Shown here: positions 9,168 through 18,091 of the stretch, in pieces
How positions within the stretch are numbered: the stretch's first letter is position 1
Layout: the number at the start of each line of letters is the position of its first letter
Assembly (NCBI RefSeq): GCF_013337045.2
Contig: NZ_CP118260.1
Span: 806,001 to 870,000, forward strand
Length of the DNA: 64,000 nt
Reading direction: 5' to 3'
DNA from: Agrobacterium vitis
GTDB taxonomy: Bacteria > Pseudomonadota > Alphaproteobacteria > Rhizobiales > Rhizobiaceae
Program-made: the position numbers and the translations under genes
Notes under the pieces: generated by a model
Seen by the model: the letters and a program-made list of their open reading frames with translations, nothing else
Database searches by the model: none
What the model was told of the DNA's origin: nothing

Positions 9168-10658
9168 TTATGCAGCGCCAGGATAATTCGGGCTTTCGCG
9201 GGTAATGGTGACGCCGTGCGGATGGCTTTCGCGCAGGCCAGCACCGGAAATCCGCACAAAGGTCGCTTTGTCCTGGAAATCCTTGATGTCCTTGCCGCCG
9301 ACATAGCCCATGGCGGCCTTGAGGCCGCCTGCCAGCTGGTGCAGCACGGCAGAGACCGGACCCTTATAAGGCACCTGGCCCTCGATGCCTTCCGGCACCA
9401 GCTTCAGTGTATCGCGCACTTCCGCCTGGAAATAGCGGTCCGCAGAGCCGCGCGCCATGGCGCCGACCGAGCCCATGCCGCGATAGGCCTTGAAGGAGCG
9501 GCCCTGGTAGAGAAACACTTCGCCAGGGCTTTCATCCGTGCCAGCCAGCAGCGAGCCGACCATGACGGCGGAGGCACCGGCGGCAATCGCCTTGGCCAGA
9601 TCGCCGGAGAATTTCACGCCGCCATCGGCAATCACAGGAATATCCAGCTTATGGGCTGCTTCGACGGCTGCCATGATGGCCGCCAGCTGCGGTACGCCGA
9701 CGCCTGCGACGATACGGGTCGTGCAGATCGAGCCGGGGCCGATGCCGACCTTGACGCCATCGGCACCTGCATCGATCAGAGCGCGGGTGCCATCGCCGGT
9801 CGCGACATTGCCGGCAATGATCCGAACCGAGTTCGACATTTTCTTCACGGCGGTCACGGCATCCAGCACCCGCTGCGAATGGCCGTGGGCGGTATCGACG
9901 ACGATGACGTCGACACCGGCCTCGATCAACCGCTCGGCCCGCTCGCGTCCGTCATCGCCGGTGGAAATGGCGGCGGCGACCCGTAGACGACCCTGAAAAT
10001 CCTTGGCGGCATGCGGGTTGAGCTGCGACTTTTCGATATCCTTGACGGTGATCAGGCCGACGCAGCGGCCTTCATTGTCCACCACCAGCAGCTTTTCGAT
10101 CCGGTGGCTATGCAGAAGACGCTTGGCTTCCTGCTGCTCGACGCCATCCTTGACGGTGATCAGGTTGTCGCGGGTCATCAATTCATGGATCTTCTGGGAA
10201 TGATCCGAGGCAAAGCGCACATCGCGATTGGTGAGAATGCCAACCAGGCGACCAGGACGGCCACCGTTTTCAACAACCGGAATACCGGAAATACCGTGGG
10301 CCTTCATCAGGCCGAGTGCTTCGGCGAGCGTCGCATCCGGATGGATGGTCACCGGATTGATCACCATGCCGCTTTCGAATTTCTTGACCTGGCGAACCTC
10401 TTCGGCCTGTTCGGTCGGTGTCAAATTGCGGTGGATAACGCCAAGGCCGCCAGCCTGGGCCATGGCAATTGCCAGACGGCTCTCGGTGACCGTATCCATG
10501 GCGGAAGACAGGATGGGGAGCGAAAGATCGATATCCTTGGCGATTCGGGTGGAGATATTCGTCTGGCCCGGCATGACTTCCGAATGTCCGGGCTGCAGGA
10601 GGACATCGTCAAAGGTAAGCGCTTCTGCGCCGGTTGCCGAAATTACGATCCGTGCCAT
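9168..10658 (-). CDS. guaB: Inosine-5'-monophosphate dehydrogenase
   Basis: Oxidises IMP to XMP with NAD, the committed step of GMP synthesis. The 496-residue product has the TIM barrel interrupted by two CBS domains (about residues 97-215), the catalytic loop GPGSICTTR with Cys312, and the flap motif YRGMGS. The start at 10658 ([16 protein letters not shown]) is preferred over in-frame upstream codons because it matches family length and has AAGGA upstream. Transcribed alone, with a strong terminator downstream and oxyR upstream on the same strand. Confidence 0.97.
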   Translation of the reverse strand: MARIVISATGAEALTFDDVLLQPGHSEVMPGQTNISTRIAKDIDLSLPILSSAMDTVTESRLAIAMAQAGGLGVIHRNLTPTEQAEEVRQVKKFESGMVINPVTIHPDATLAEALGLMKAHGISGIPVVENGGRPGRLVGILTNRDVRFASDHSQKIHELMTRDNLITVKDGVEQQEAKRLLHSHRIEKLLVVDNEGRCVGLITVKDIEKSQLNPHAAKDFQGRLRVAAAISTGDDGRERAERLIEAGVDVIVVDTAHGHSQRVLDAVTAVKKMSNSVRIIAGNVATGDGTRALIDAGADGVKVGIGPGSICTTRIVAGVGVPQLAAIMAAVEAAHKLDIPVIADGGVKFSGDLAKAIAAGASAVMVGSLLAGTDESPGEVFLYQGRSFKAYRGMGSVGAMARGSADRYFQAEVRDTLKLVPEGIEGQVPYKGPVSAVLHQLAGGLKAAMGYVGGKDIKDFQDKATFVRISGAGLRESHPHGVTITRESPNYPGAA

Positions 10659-10822
10659 GCCAATATCCTTCATATGAATAGGCAGAGTCCTCCAGAAAAG
10701 CGATTTTCCTCTGGATTCCTTTGCATGTAATGCTTGGAGGTTGGCGAGGGCTGGTAACACGTTCATGACAGGAAGGGAATAGCAAAAGCATGGATTGTGG
10801 ATGACGTTAGTCATCCCCCTTT

Positions 10823-11746
10823 TTAAACATCCTGCCTCTGTTCTGGCGGTGTCGATTTTTCCCGCGCGCTGGCGGCAAGGCCGTCGGCCAGCGCTTCCAT
10901 ATCGGCTTGGCGGGCGCTGGATCGCCGCCAGATCAGGCCGATTTCGCGGTAGGGCGGCGGATCGGTAAAAGGAATGATGCGGATTTTGTTGCGGCTGGTT
11001 TCGGTCTCGATCGCCATTTCGGGAATCAGCGTCATGCCCATGTCGTGGGACACCATCTGGAGCAGTGTCGCCATGGAAGTTGCGCCGAAATTGACCATAC
11101 TGCGCCGGCTGGCGGTTTTGCAGACGGCCAGCGCCTGGTCACGCAGGCAATGGCCTTCCTCCAGCAGCAGCAACCGGTCGGTATCCACGTCCGCTTCCAC
11201 CAGGGGTGAGAGAAGCACGGCGTCGTCATTACGGGCGACGGCCATGAAAAACCGATCGACCAGCAGGCTGCGGCAGACCAGAGCGTCCGCATACACCGGC
11301 AGCGCCGCGACGACCGCATCCAGTTTGCCGTCATTCAAGTCCGACAGCAGCCGGTCGGTAACTGCTTCCTTGAGCTCGATCTCAATCAAAGGATGATTTT
11401 GCCGCAGATAAGGCACCATGCGTGGCACCATATAGGGGGCGACGGTGGGAATGATGCCGATCCGCACCAGACCTTCCAACATGCCGCCATTGTTGCGCGC
11501 AGCCTGTTCCAGCCGATCTATTCCCGTCAGGACCTCGCGCACATGGGCCAGGATTTCCAGCCCTTTGGTGGTCAAGATCGTGCTGGCGCGGGTTCGCTCG
11601 ATCAGCATCACACCCAGATGTTTTTCCATCTCCATGATCTGCGCCGAAAGCGCGGGTTGGCTGACATGGACGAGATCGGCGGCCCGACCGAAATGCAGTG
11701 TAGTGGCAAGCGCATCGAAGTAGCGCATTTGACGAATGGTCAGCAT
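10823..11746 (-). CDS. oxyR: Hydrogen peroxide sensor OxyR (LysR family)
   Basis: A 307-residue LysR-type regulator with the N-terminal winged helix (residues 4-62) and a C-terminal sensor domain. The redox region [16 protein letters not shown] places cysteines at 200 and 209, equivalent to Cys199 and Cys208 of Escherichia coli OxyR, which form the peroxide-induced disulfide. That makes OxyR far more likely than another LysR. No catalase gene (katG or katA) is next to it here. A near-perfect inverted repeat just upstream of the ATG is a candidate autoregulatory site. Confidence 0.9.
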   Translation of the reverse strand: MLTIRQMRYFDALATTLHFGRAADLVHVSQPALSAQIMEMEKHLGVMLIERTRASTILTTKGLEILAHVREVLTGIDRLEQAARNNGGMLEGLVRIGIIPTVAPYMVPRMVPYLRQNHPLIEIELKEAVTDRLLSDLNDGKLDAVVAALPVYADALVCRSLLVDRFFMAVARNDDAVLLSPLVEADVDTDRLLLLEEGHCLRDQALAVCKTASRRSMVNFGATSMATLLQMVSHDMGMTLIPEMAIETETSRNKIRIIPFTDPPPYREIGLIWRRSSARQADMEALADGLAASAREKSTPPEQRQDV

Positions 11747-11753
11747 GATAAGA

Positions 11754-11790
11754 TTTCCAAATCGAATTTAGAAATAAATACGATTGGAAA
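11754..11790. promoter_or_regulatory. Candidate OxyR autoregulatory inverted repeat
   Basis: TTTCCAAATCG at 11754-11764 and CGATTGGAAA at 11781-11790 form an inverted repeat whose near edge is 8 bp from the oxyR start codon. LysR-type regulators commonly bind such dyads to repress their own gene. The site does not obviously match the four-part ATAG/CTAT OxyR consensus, so assignment to OxyR is inference. Confidence 0.45.
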
Positions 11791-12144
11791 TTATCGGCCG
11801 TCAATGGAACACTGCATTCATTAAGACGAAACATTTTTTAAAATCAATTTTGAAGAACAAAGAGCGTAATCGGAATTCAGGTACCGGGATAGATAATCGG
11901 GCGTGAACCAGCGTATTTCAAACTGACACATTCGGACGATGAAGCAGGTATTCATCGTACCTCAAAGTAGTTTCAGGCATCGAAGCAGATACGACCCAGC
12001 ATCTCCGCTGAACAACCCTACACGTATCTGTTTCGAAAAGGGGCGTCAGAGGCCGTTTTGATACGGTTTTTGACCCCCTATTTTATATGGATTTACCACT
12101 TTGCATTAATCAAAACTGAACACCCTTCCAATAGAGCCCTTACC

Positions 12145-12164
12145 TGTGGTCCACATGATGTGGA
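12145..12164. promoter_or_regulatory. Overlapping palindromes, candidate operator of the TetR-type regulator
   Basis: TGTGG-T-CCACA and TCCACA-TGA-TGTGGA interleave in 20 bp, ending 22 bp before the ATG chosen for the TetR-family gene. TetR proteins usually bind palindromes close to their own promoter, so autorepression is likely but unproven. Confidence 0.45.
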
Positions 12165-12186
12165 AATTATCCTGGGACAGGACGGA

Positions 12187-12831
12187 ATGGTGACGGCGAT
12201 GAAAGTGCCGAATGAAAGCTCACGAATCAATCCACGCAAGCAGCCAAAGCAGAGGCGCAGTATCCAGCGTGTCGAAAACATTCTGAATTCGGCTGAGTTT
12301 CTTATTATCAAGCATGGGGTTTCCCAATTGCGTATGACGGATATTGCCGCCAATGCCGGCGTACCTGTGGGCTCCGTCTACCAATTCTTTCCACAGAAAG
12401 CGGCTGTGCTTAAAGCCATCATGGATATGCGCCTGACCAGCCTGGCCGAAGATATTACCATGCGGTTAATGGATGTGCGCGACGAAGCGGATGCGCAGGC
12501 TCGTCTGGTGGACCTGATCGAGCGTGGTGCGCGCCTGCATCGTGACAATCCGCTGTGTCGGGAGTTCTGGATCGCAATGTCGACCGATCCCGATCTCGGC
12601 GCGTTACAATACAAGGCTCAGGAAGACATTGGCGCGTTGGCGATGAAATGGCTGGGGCCATTTGCCGGTGGTGGGGATGGGCAGGGCAAACACAATCGTT
12701 TCCTGTTGGTTGCGGTCCTGAGCGGCGCAGTTTTCCGCGCCATAGCCGAAAAGCATGAGCGAGCCTGGGCGATGTTGGACGAGTGGAAAAAAGCCGCATG
12801 CACCATGCTGTTTCAACCCTCGCAAAACTAA
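12187..12831 (+). CDS. TetR-family transcriptional regulator
   Basis: About 214 residues. The helix-turn-helix spans roughly residues 22-68 (RVENILNSAEFLIIKHGV...MTDIAANAGVPVGSVYQFF), the classic TetR start. The C-terminal ligand domain is divergent. The ATG at 12187 has AGGACGGA just upstream; an in-frame start at 12058 would add 43 residues not expected in the family. No obvious target gene is adjacent; oxyR is divergent and a LysR gene convergent, so the regulon is unknown. Confidence 0.85.
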   Translation: MVTAMKVPNESSRINPRKQPKQRRSIQRVENILNSAEFLIIKHGVSQLRMTDIAANAGVPVGSVYQFFPQKAAVLKAIMDMRLTSLAEDITMRLMDVRDEADAQARLVDLIERGARLHRDNPLCREFWIAMSTDPDLGALQYKAQEDIGALAMKWLGPFAGGGDGQGKHNRFLLVAVLSGAVFRAIAEKHERAWAMLDEWKKAACTMLFQPSQN

Positions 12832-12909
12832 TTGCGACAGGGTCTGAGGCAATAGGAACGGCCATTTTTAAGGCCGCTCTTATAAGAGAGCCGGACGATC
12901 CAGACTGGC

Positions 12910-13863
12910 TTACCAGCCGGGAATCATATGTCCCGCCCGCAGGCGCGGATAGTAACGGGAATAGGTTTTCGGTTCCCCTTCCATGTCGTCTTCAATAGCT
13001 GTCGGATTGATGTTGTCGAGACAGGCGGCGATATGGTCGGTAATGGCGTTCATCAGCGAGGGTGACATGCCGGGACGTTTCATGATGCCGATCTGCACGG
13101 GCGGCAGTGGCGGAAAGCCATCCACCTGGCCCAGTACTTTCATACCGGTTCGCAGCGCCGACTCAGGGAGAACAGAAACGGCCAAGCCAGCCAGCACTGC
13201 GGCGGCGACCACGGTCGATGACCAACTGGTGAACAGGATCTGATAGTCGCGCCCGTCGGCATCGAGTGCCGAACAGGCCAATTGCCGCCAGTTGCAATCA
13301 CGCCGCCCAACCGCAAGCGGCACAGGCGCATCGTCGCGCAGGGGGTGGTTGGCCGAAGCCACCCAGCAAAGCGGCTCGGTGCGCATCACATCGGATTGTC
13401 TGGCCGCCGGGTTGTGGGTCACAAGCGCGATATCCAGCTCACCCCGGGCCATTTTCTCGGCCAGATCAGTGGAGGGTTCGCAGACGATATAAAGCTCGAC
13501 ATTGGGATGGGTCTTGGCAAAACGGCCAATAATTTCAGGCATGTAGCGGTCGGCATAATCATCCGGTGTGCCGATCCGCAGCGTGCCTTCCAACCGGTTG
13601 TCGTCGAAAGCGGCAATCGCCTCGCTGTTCAGCCGGACGATCCGCCGGGCATAGTTTAGCAATTTCTCGCCTTCCGCAGTCAGCCGGTTGCCACGCCCAT
13701 CCTTGATGAACAATTGCTTGCCGATCCGCTCTTCCAGACGGCGCATCTGCATGGAAACGGCTGATTGGGTCTTGAAGACCCGCCCTGCCGCCTTGGTGAA
13801 ACTGCCCGTATCGACGATGGCGATGAAGGTTTGCAACTGGTCTGTATCAAGGGGTGCGGACAT
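12910..13863 (-). CDS. LysR-family transcriptional regulator
   Basis: About 317 residues: N-terminal winged helix (LQTFIAIVDTGSFTKAAGRV... SAVSMQMRRLEERIG) and a substrate-binding domain. In this subfamily the N-terminal domain is close to that of the PecT/HdfR-like and IciA-like regulators, but no effector can be deduced. The start at 13863 (MSAPLDTDQLQ) gives the usual distance to the helix-turn-helix; 13872 is also possible. It faces the DUF1127 gene across a repeat-containing gap. Confidence 0.85.
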   Translation of the reverse strand: MSAPLDTDQLQTFIAIVDTGSFTKAAGRVFKTQSAVSMQMRRLEERIGKQLFIKDGRGNRLTAEGEKLLNYARRIVRLNSEAIAAFDDNRLEGTLRIGTPDDYADRYMPEIIGRFAKTHPNVELYIVCEPSTDLAEKMARGELDIALVTHNPAARQSDVMRTEPLCWVASANHPLRDDAPVPLAVGRRDCNWRQLACSALDADGRDYQILFTSWSSTVVAAAVLAGLAVSVLPESALRTGMKVLGQVDGFPPLPPVQIGIMKRPGMSPSLMNAITDHIAACLDNINPTAIEDDMEGEPKTYSRYYPRLRAGHMIPGW

Positions 13864-13941
13864 GGCGGACATTCCATCAGTTGGATTGATGATTACCATT
13901 AGAAACATTCACTGGACTGATCAATAGAAATTCGGCAAATC

Positions 13942-14045
13942 TAGAGCATCGGACTGAAAGTTAAGAACCGGCTTTCGGAAGACTCCGATGCGCAAACAAA
14001 AGCTTAGAACACTGTGCTGATTCCGATTGTCGGCACAATGCTCTA
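13942..14045. repeat. RIME-like palindromic intergenic element
   Basis: A mosaic palindrome: an 8-bp stem GCATCGGA/TCCGATGC (13946-13953 and 13984-13991) with an inner GAAAG/CTTTC, flanked by the outer pair TAGAGCAT (13942) and ATGCTCTA (14038). The CGGA...GAAA...ACCGG composition resembles the Rhizobium-specific intergenic mosaic elements. A related hairpin lies at 17190-17232. Family assignment is from memory of the motif, not from a search. Confidence 0.6.
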
Positions 14046-14190
14046 AACTGCAAAATGTCAATCGACGCCACGAGTGACCAATTGATGTTCAGTTGTCGCG
14101 GTGTCCTCCAACCCCTTCACGGCGTCCCTCCGGCTTGGCTTTCCAAGCGCGGCCGCCCTTTCTCGTGCCGAATTTGAAAGGACTATTGTC

Positions 14191-14490
14191 ATGCGCACGA
14201 CCAGACAGATCACCGTAGCGGCTTTTCCTCACGCAGAGGGCGCGCTCATCGCAGCCCTTCGCGCCATTGTCTGGACAGTGAATTCTGTGCTGCGCACGCT
14301 CAATAACCGCCGTGCGGCTCTTAAGCTCGCGGATCTCGACGATTACCTTCTGCATGATGTCGGTTTGACCCGAGCTGAGTTGGAGGCCGAATTGTCGAAG
14401 TCCGGGCCACTGGGAGATCCGTCGGCAAAGCTGGCAGGTGTCGCTCGCGCCAGGACCCGCAAACAGGTGAGCACGCTTTCTCTCGGCTGA
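14191..14490 (+). CDS. DUF1127 small protein
   Basis: 99 residues. The C-terminal half carries the DUF1127 signature: a helix, then LKLADLDDYLLHDVGLTRAELEAE. Family knowledge: short DUF1127 proteins in Agrobacterium affect phosphate uptake, RNA turnover and stress physiology. This one is longer than the 45-50 residue minimal form because of a basic N-terminal extension. The ATG at 14191 follows GAAAGGA at 8 bp. A strong terminator follows, so it is a single-gene unit. Confidence 0.88.
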   Translation: MRTTRQITVAAFPHAEGALIAALRAIVWTVNSVLRTLNNRRAALKLADLDDYLLHDVGLTRAELEAELSKSGPLGDPSAKLAGVARARTRKQVSTLSLG

Positions 14491-14549
14491 AAGATCCCAT
14501 TTCCACCCGCCATCCCCGCAGGGCGAAAAGCCAATCGGCCCTGCTTTTG

Positions 14550-14582
14550 CCCGGCAACAGGTTACTGTTGCCGGGTCTTTTT
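14550..14582 (+). terminator. Rho-independent terminator of the DUF1127 gene
   Basis: CCCGGCAACAG and CTGTTGCCGGG form a perfect 11-bp stem with a GTTA loop, followed by TCTTTTT. It lies 60 bp after the DUF1127 stop codon. Confidence 0.9.
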
Positions 14583-14609
14583 GCCAGCCGACCAGTGTTT
14601 GGCCTGCCG

Positions 14610-15515
14610 TCAGTGCTTGGAGTGAGTGGCGCTTTCGTCTGTCTCTGCGCGAGCATCCTTGCCGGGCGCCGTCACATAGGTCTCAAAAATCTGTTCCACA
14701 CTTTTCTGATAGCTTTTCTGCACGTTCAGACCACTGTCGAACATGGTGTTGACGATATCCATCATTGATTTTCTGGCTTCGGCTTCCGGGGTCGGCTTTG
14801 GTGCCTCGGCTTTGGGGGCTTGCCCCATTGAGCCGCTGACCATGTCCTGCCAGGCCTTGGTGAAGGGATTGTCCAGGAAAGGATTCGTTTCGGTCTTGGG
14901 TGCTGCCTTGGCCGCGCTTATGCCCATCATTTGCTGCCAGGCGGCAATAAAGGGATTGTCGAAGGGACCGGGCGATGTCGGTGGGGCCTTCGGTGAAAAT
15001 CCCGTTGCCTGAAGCCATTCCTGGATCATCCCAGCCATTGGGCCCGCCATCGGGTTATTGGTAAAGGGATTGCTGGCCTGCTGCATCTGTCCAAGGCTCT
15101 GCTTGAACAATCCGCCCATGATCGTATCGGCCATAGCTGGCAGCATGCGTTTCAGAATGTCCTGGCCGATGCCGGTGATCTGGGCCGCCTGGGCGGCGAC
15201 AGCGCGCGACACCTCCTTGGAGCCGAACAATTGTTGCAGAACCTGATTGCCGTCGGCAATGCCCTGGGGTGTAAAGGCCTTGCCCATATCTTCGAAATAC
15301 TGGGCATAATTGCCTGATGATAAAGCGGTAAACAGGCTGGACAGATCATAAGGATTGGCAGCGGTGCGCTTGAACCCGGAGGAAAAGGCTGGCGTCAATG
15401 CGGCGAGCGCCTGCGCCACCTGTTCCTGAGCAAGCCCGAACTGCTTGGCCATGGCATCCATGGCGGCGCCATTCTGTGCTCTTAGTAGCATATCGAACAG
15501 TGGCAACATTTGCAT
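14610..15515 (-). CDS. DUF937-like protein with NPF/AWQ repeats
   Basis: About 301 residues, cytoplasmic by appearance. The N-terminal 120 residues (FGLAQEQVAQALAALTPAF...) look like the DUF937 helical repeat. The middle holds imperfect repeats around DNPF...AWQ.M (about residues 165-250), separated by Pro/Ala-rich linkers. The C-terminal helix (MFDSGLNVQKSYQKSVEQIF) is amphipathic and reminiscent of phasins. Together this could be a scaffold or a polyhydroxyalkanoate-associated protein, but that is inference. The ATG at 15515 has GGGGAG 4 bp upstream; 15509 is an alternative. Confidence 0.75.
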   Translation of the reverse strand: MQMLPLFDMLLRAQNGAAMDAMAKQFGLAQEQVAQALAALTPAFSSGFKRTAANPYDLSSLFTALSSGNYAQYFEDMGKAFTPQGIADGNQVLQQLFGSKEVSRAVAAQAAQITGIGQDILKRMLPAMADTIMGGLFKQSLGQMQQASNPFTNNPMAGPMAGMIQEWLQATGFSPKAPPTSPGPFDNPFIAAWQQMMGISAAKAAPKTETNPFLDNPFTKAWQDMVSGSMGQAPKAEAPKPTPEAEARKSMMDIVNTMFDSGLNVQKSYQKSVEQIFETYVTAPGKDARAETDESATHSKH

Positions 15516-15780
15516 TCGCTCCCCGGCACATAGCCTTTTTATACGGTATTCATGCGTTGGCGATACTCCGCATGGTGAGCCGGTGGCTCCAAAACGCAAT
15601 ATGCTCGATCGCCTCGCGTCTTATGCTCCTGTGTTCCAGCATGATTCATGACATGACGCCTGCCAATTCCCATCAGCCGTTTCAAGGAGAAAACCACACG
15701 AGAGCCACTATAGCGGGAAATATCCGGCTGCAAATCGTTTTTTTAAGCAAGCACAATGGTTTGGGGTTGGGGTGCCGACC

Positions 15781-17154
15781 TCAGTATTGATAGGCGGAAA
15801 ACACAGGCTCCACCTTGCCGTCCCACGGGCCATGAAAGAGATCCAGCATGTCCTGCGCCAGCGAACGGCCTCGCTCCACGATACTGTCCAGCGGTTGCAG
15901 ATAGATCGATTCGTCTTGACCCTCCGCATTCAGCCGGGCGCGTGCCACAAGACCTGCCCTCGACAAGGCCAGCAAATCGCGGCTAACATCGAGAACAGAG
16001 CGACCCTCTACAATGGCATCGAAGCCGAGGGCGGGTGCAGTATCGCGAAGCGCGGTCACCGTTGCCATGTCCCAGCCCGAGGTGAGATCATCGGCCGCCG
16101 CAAGCGCGGTGTCGTCATAGAGCAGCCCGACCCAGAAAGCCGAAAGCGCCGTGATATGGCTTTGCGGGCCGCCATCGGCCAGCCGCATTTCCAGGAACCG
16201 TTTCAGGCGCACATCGGGAAACAGCGTTCCCAGATGATTGGTCCAGTCTCCCATCGTCGGCTGCCAGGCGGCGATTTCGTCCTTCAAACCGCCTGCCATG
16301 AACTGGCGGAAGGTGATGTGGGTACAGTCGTGATAGCGGCCATCCCGCATGACGAAATACATGGGCACGTCCAGCGCCCATTCGACATAATCGATAAAAC
16401 CGAAATCCGGTTTGAACACGAAGGGCAGCAGGCCGGAGCGGCGATTATCGGTATCGCGCCAGATGTCGCCGCGCCAGGAGAGCAGGCCATTCGGCTTGCC
16501 TTCGGTAAAGGGCGAGGCGGCAAACAGCGCCATGGCGATGGATTGCAGCTTTGTGGAAACCCGCATCTTGGTGCGCATGTCGGCTTCAGATGAAAAGTCG
16601 AGATTGACCTGGATCGTCGAGCTTCGATACATCATGTCCAACCCCTTCGAGCCAACCTTCGGCATATAGCGGGTCATGATGTCGTAGCGGGATTTCGGCA
16701 TGCGCGGTGTCTGTTCCAGCGACCAGAGCGGGCTGCCGCCCATGCCCAGAAAGCGGATACCCATCGGCTCGGCGACTTCCCGCAGGATTTCGAGATGCTG
16801 GAGGGTTTCGCCCGCCGTTTCATGCAGCGTCTCCAGGGCCGCGCCTGACAGTTCGAACTGCCCGCCCGGCTCGATGGAAATCGCGCCCTGGCCACTGCCA
16901 CCAGCCAGGCCAATGATGTTTCCGCCATCGATGATCGGTTCCCAGCCAAGCCGGGCCTGCATGCCCTTCAGCAGCGCCGAAATGCTGGCTTCGCCGAAAT
17001 AGGGAACGGGCGAGAGATCGGCGGTGAAAAAACCGAATTTTTCATGCTCCGTGCCGATACGAAATGTTTCTTTCGGCTTGCACCCCTCTGCCATATAGGC
17101 CGCCATCTCCTCACGCGAAGTCAGGGGCGTATCATCGGTTGTATCGCGAGCCAT
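15781..17154 (-). CDS. gshA: Glutamate-cysteine ligase
   Basis: Joins glutamate and cysteine with ATP, the first step of glutathione synthesis. The 457-residue protein belongs to the plant/alphaproteobacterial class: the N-terminal GTEHEKFGF motif carries the metal-binding glutamates, followed by GGNIIGLAGG and the SIEPGGQFELSG stretch. Length fits the family. It is followed on the same strand by no close gene; rsmE lies 180 bp upstream and may share its promoter region, though a RIME-like hairpin separates them. Confidence 0.95.
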   Translation of the reverse strand: MARDTTDDTPLTSREEMAAYMAEGCKPKETFRIGTEHEKFGFFTADLSPVPYFGEASISALLKGMQARLGWEPIIDGGNIIGLAGGSGQGAISIEPGGQFELSGAALETLHETAGETLQHLEILREVAEPMGIRFLGMGGSPLWSLEQTPRMPKSRYDIMTRYMPKVGSKGLDMMYRSSTIQVNLDFSSEADMRTKMRVSTKLQSIAMALFAASPFTEGKPNGLLSWRGDIWRDTDNRRSGLLPFVFKPDFGFIDYVEWALDVPMYFVMRDGRYHDCTHITFRQFMAGGLKDEIAAWQPTMGDWTNHLGTLFPDVRLKRFLEMRLADGGPQSHITALSAFWVGLLYDDTALAAADDLTSGWDMATVTALRDTAPALGFDAIVEGRSVLDVSRDLLALSRAGLVARARLNAEGQDESIYLQPLDSIVERGRSLAQDMLDLFHGPWDGKVEPVFSAYQY

Positions 17155-17189
17155 GAAGCCGACCTTGTTCTGCTACAGGTTTTTATTTT

Positions 17190-17232
17190 CGCATCGGACC
17201 GAAAACCGGTTTCCACTTCTCGCTTCGATGCG
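17190..17232. repeat. RIME-like palindrome between gshA and rsmE
   Basis: CGCATCG and CGATGCG bracket a core of GACCGAAAACCGGTTTCCAC type, the classic rhizobial intergenic palindrome core. It is related to the element at 13942-14045 and lies 36 bp upstream of the gshA start codon. Confidence 0.65.
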
Positions 17233-17333
17233 TTACCGAGGGTTGATAGGGCTGAACCCGGCGGCTGCGCAAGCGAATTTTGCGATTTGAACGTTCAACA
17301 ATATTGAACGAGATATGCCGGGTTGTTTCAAGT

Positions 17334-18071
17334 TCATTTCCAATCGCCAATGCTGGCCTGAACCACGGCCAGGGCAGCCACGGCGGCGGTGTCGGCGCGC
17401 AGAATGCGCGGCCCCAGCGGAATGGCGGTGACAAAGCCCAGACTGCGCAACAGGCTGCGTTCCTCATCGGAAAAGCCACCTTCCGGGCCGACCAGCAATG
17501 CCAGTTGCCGTTCCTTGATTGCGGCCAGTGCCGGCATGGGATTGTCGGTGGCGCTGTCCTCATCACAGAAAATGATCCGGTGGCTGGCAGGCCAGCTTTC
17601 CAGCAGGTCCTTGAGCTTGACCAGCGGTGCAACCTTTGGAACGGAAAGGATGCCGCATTGTTCGGCTGCCTCTATCACATTGGCCTGCAACCGTTCGATG
17701 CTGCCGATTCTGCCCTGAACATGCTGGGTCATCACCGGCTGGAGCGCACCGGCGCCCATCTCCACCGCCTTCTGGACGAGATAGTCCATCCGTCCGACTT
17801 TCAGCGGCGCAAACAGAAATGTCAGATCGCTCGGGCGGGGCTGGGGGCGGGTTTGGCTTTGCGGGATCAGTGCGATGCGTTTGCGGGTGGGAAAGGCAAG
17901 GCTTGCCTTCCATTCGCCATCGCGGCCATTGAAGACCAGCACTTCAGCACCTTCGGTGAGGCGCAGGACATTGGCCAGATAGTTATACTGCTCCGGTGTC
18001 GTCGCCACTGGGTTTGCGGCTTCCAGCCCGGCCTCGACATAGAGTCTCTGCATCTTGTAATTTGCCCGCAT
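17334..18071 (-). CDS. rsmE: 16S rRNA (uracil-1498-N3)-methyltransferase
   Basis: A 245-residue SPOUT-class methyltransferase that modifies U1498 of 16S rRNA. The N-terminal PUA-like domain begins MQRLYVE, and the C-terminal knot shows [21 protein letters not shown] and [12 protein letters not shown], in the order expected for RsmE (here ...[19 protein letters not shown]). Length and motifs are typical. Transcribed leftward towards gshA, as in many rhizobia. Confidence 0.95.
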   Translation of the reverse strand: MRANYKMQRLYVEAGLEAANPVATTPEQYNYLANVLRLTEGAEVLVFNGRDGEWKASLAFPTRKRIALIPQSQTRPQPRPSDLTFLFAPLKVGRMDYLVQKAVEMGAGALQPVMTQHVQGRIGSIERLQANVIEAAEQCGILSVPKVAPLVKLKDLLESWPASHRIIFCDEDSATDNPMPALAAIKERQLALLVGPEGGFSDEERSLLRSLGFVTAIPLGPRILRADTAAVAALAVVQASIGDWK

Positions 18072-18091
18072 GCCTTATGACCGTCTCATGA

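Larger units (their letters stand above)
11747..12186. other. oxyR/TetR-gene divergent intergenic region
   Basis: 440 bp without a supported gene between the divergent oxyR and tetR-type genes. It is more AT-rich than the flanks, especially 11750-11860. It contains the oxyR-proximal inverted repeat and the palindromes before the TetR gene, described separately. A promoter-like TTGACC with TATTTTATAT follows at about 12069-12090, but this is weak evidence. Confidence 0.6.
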
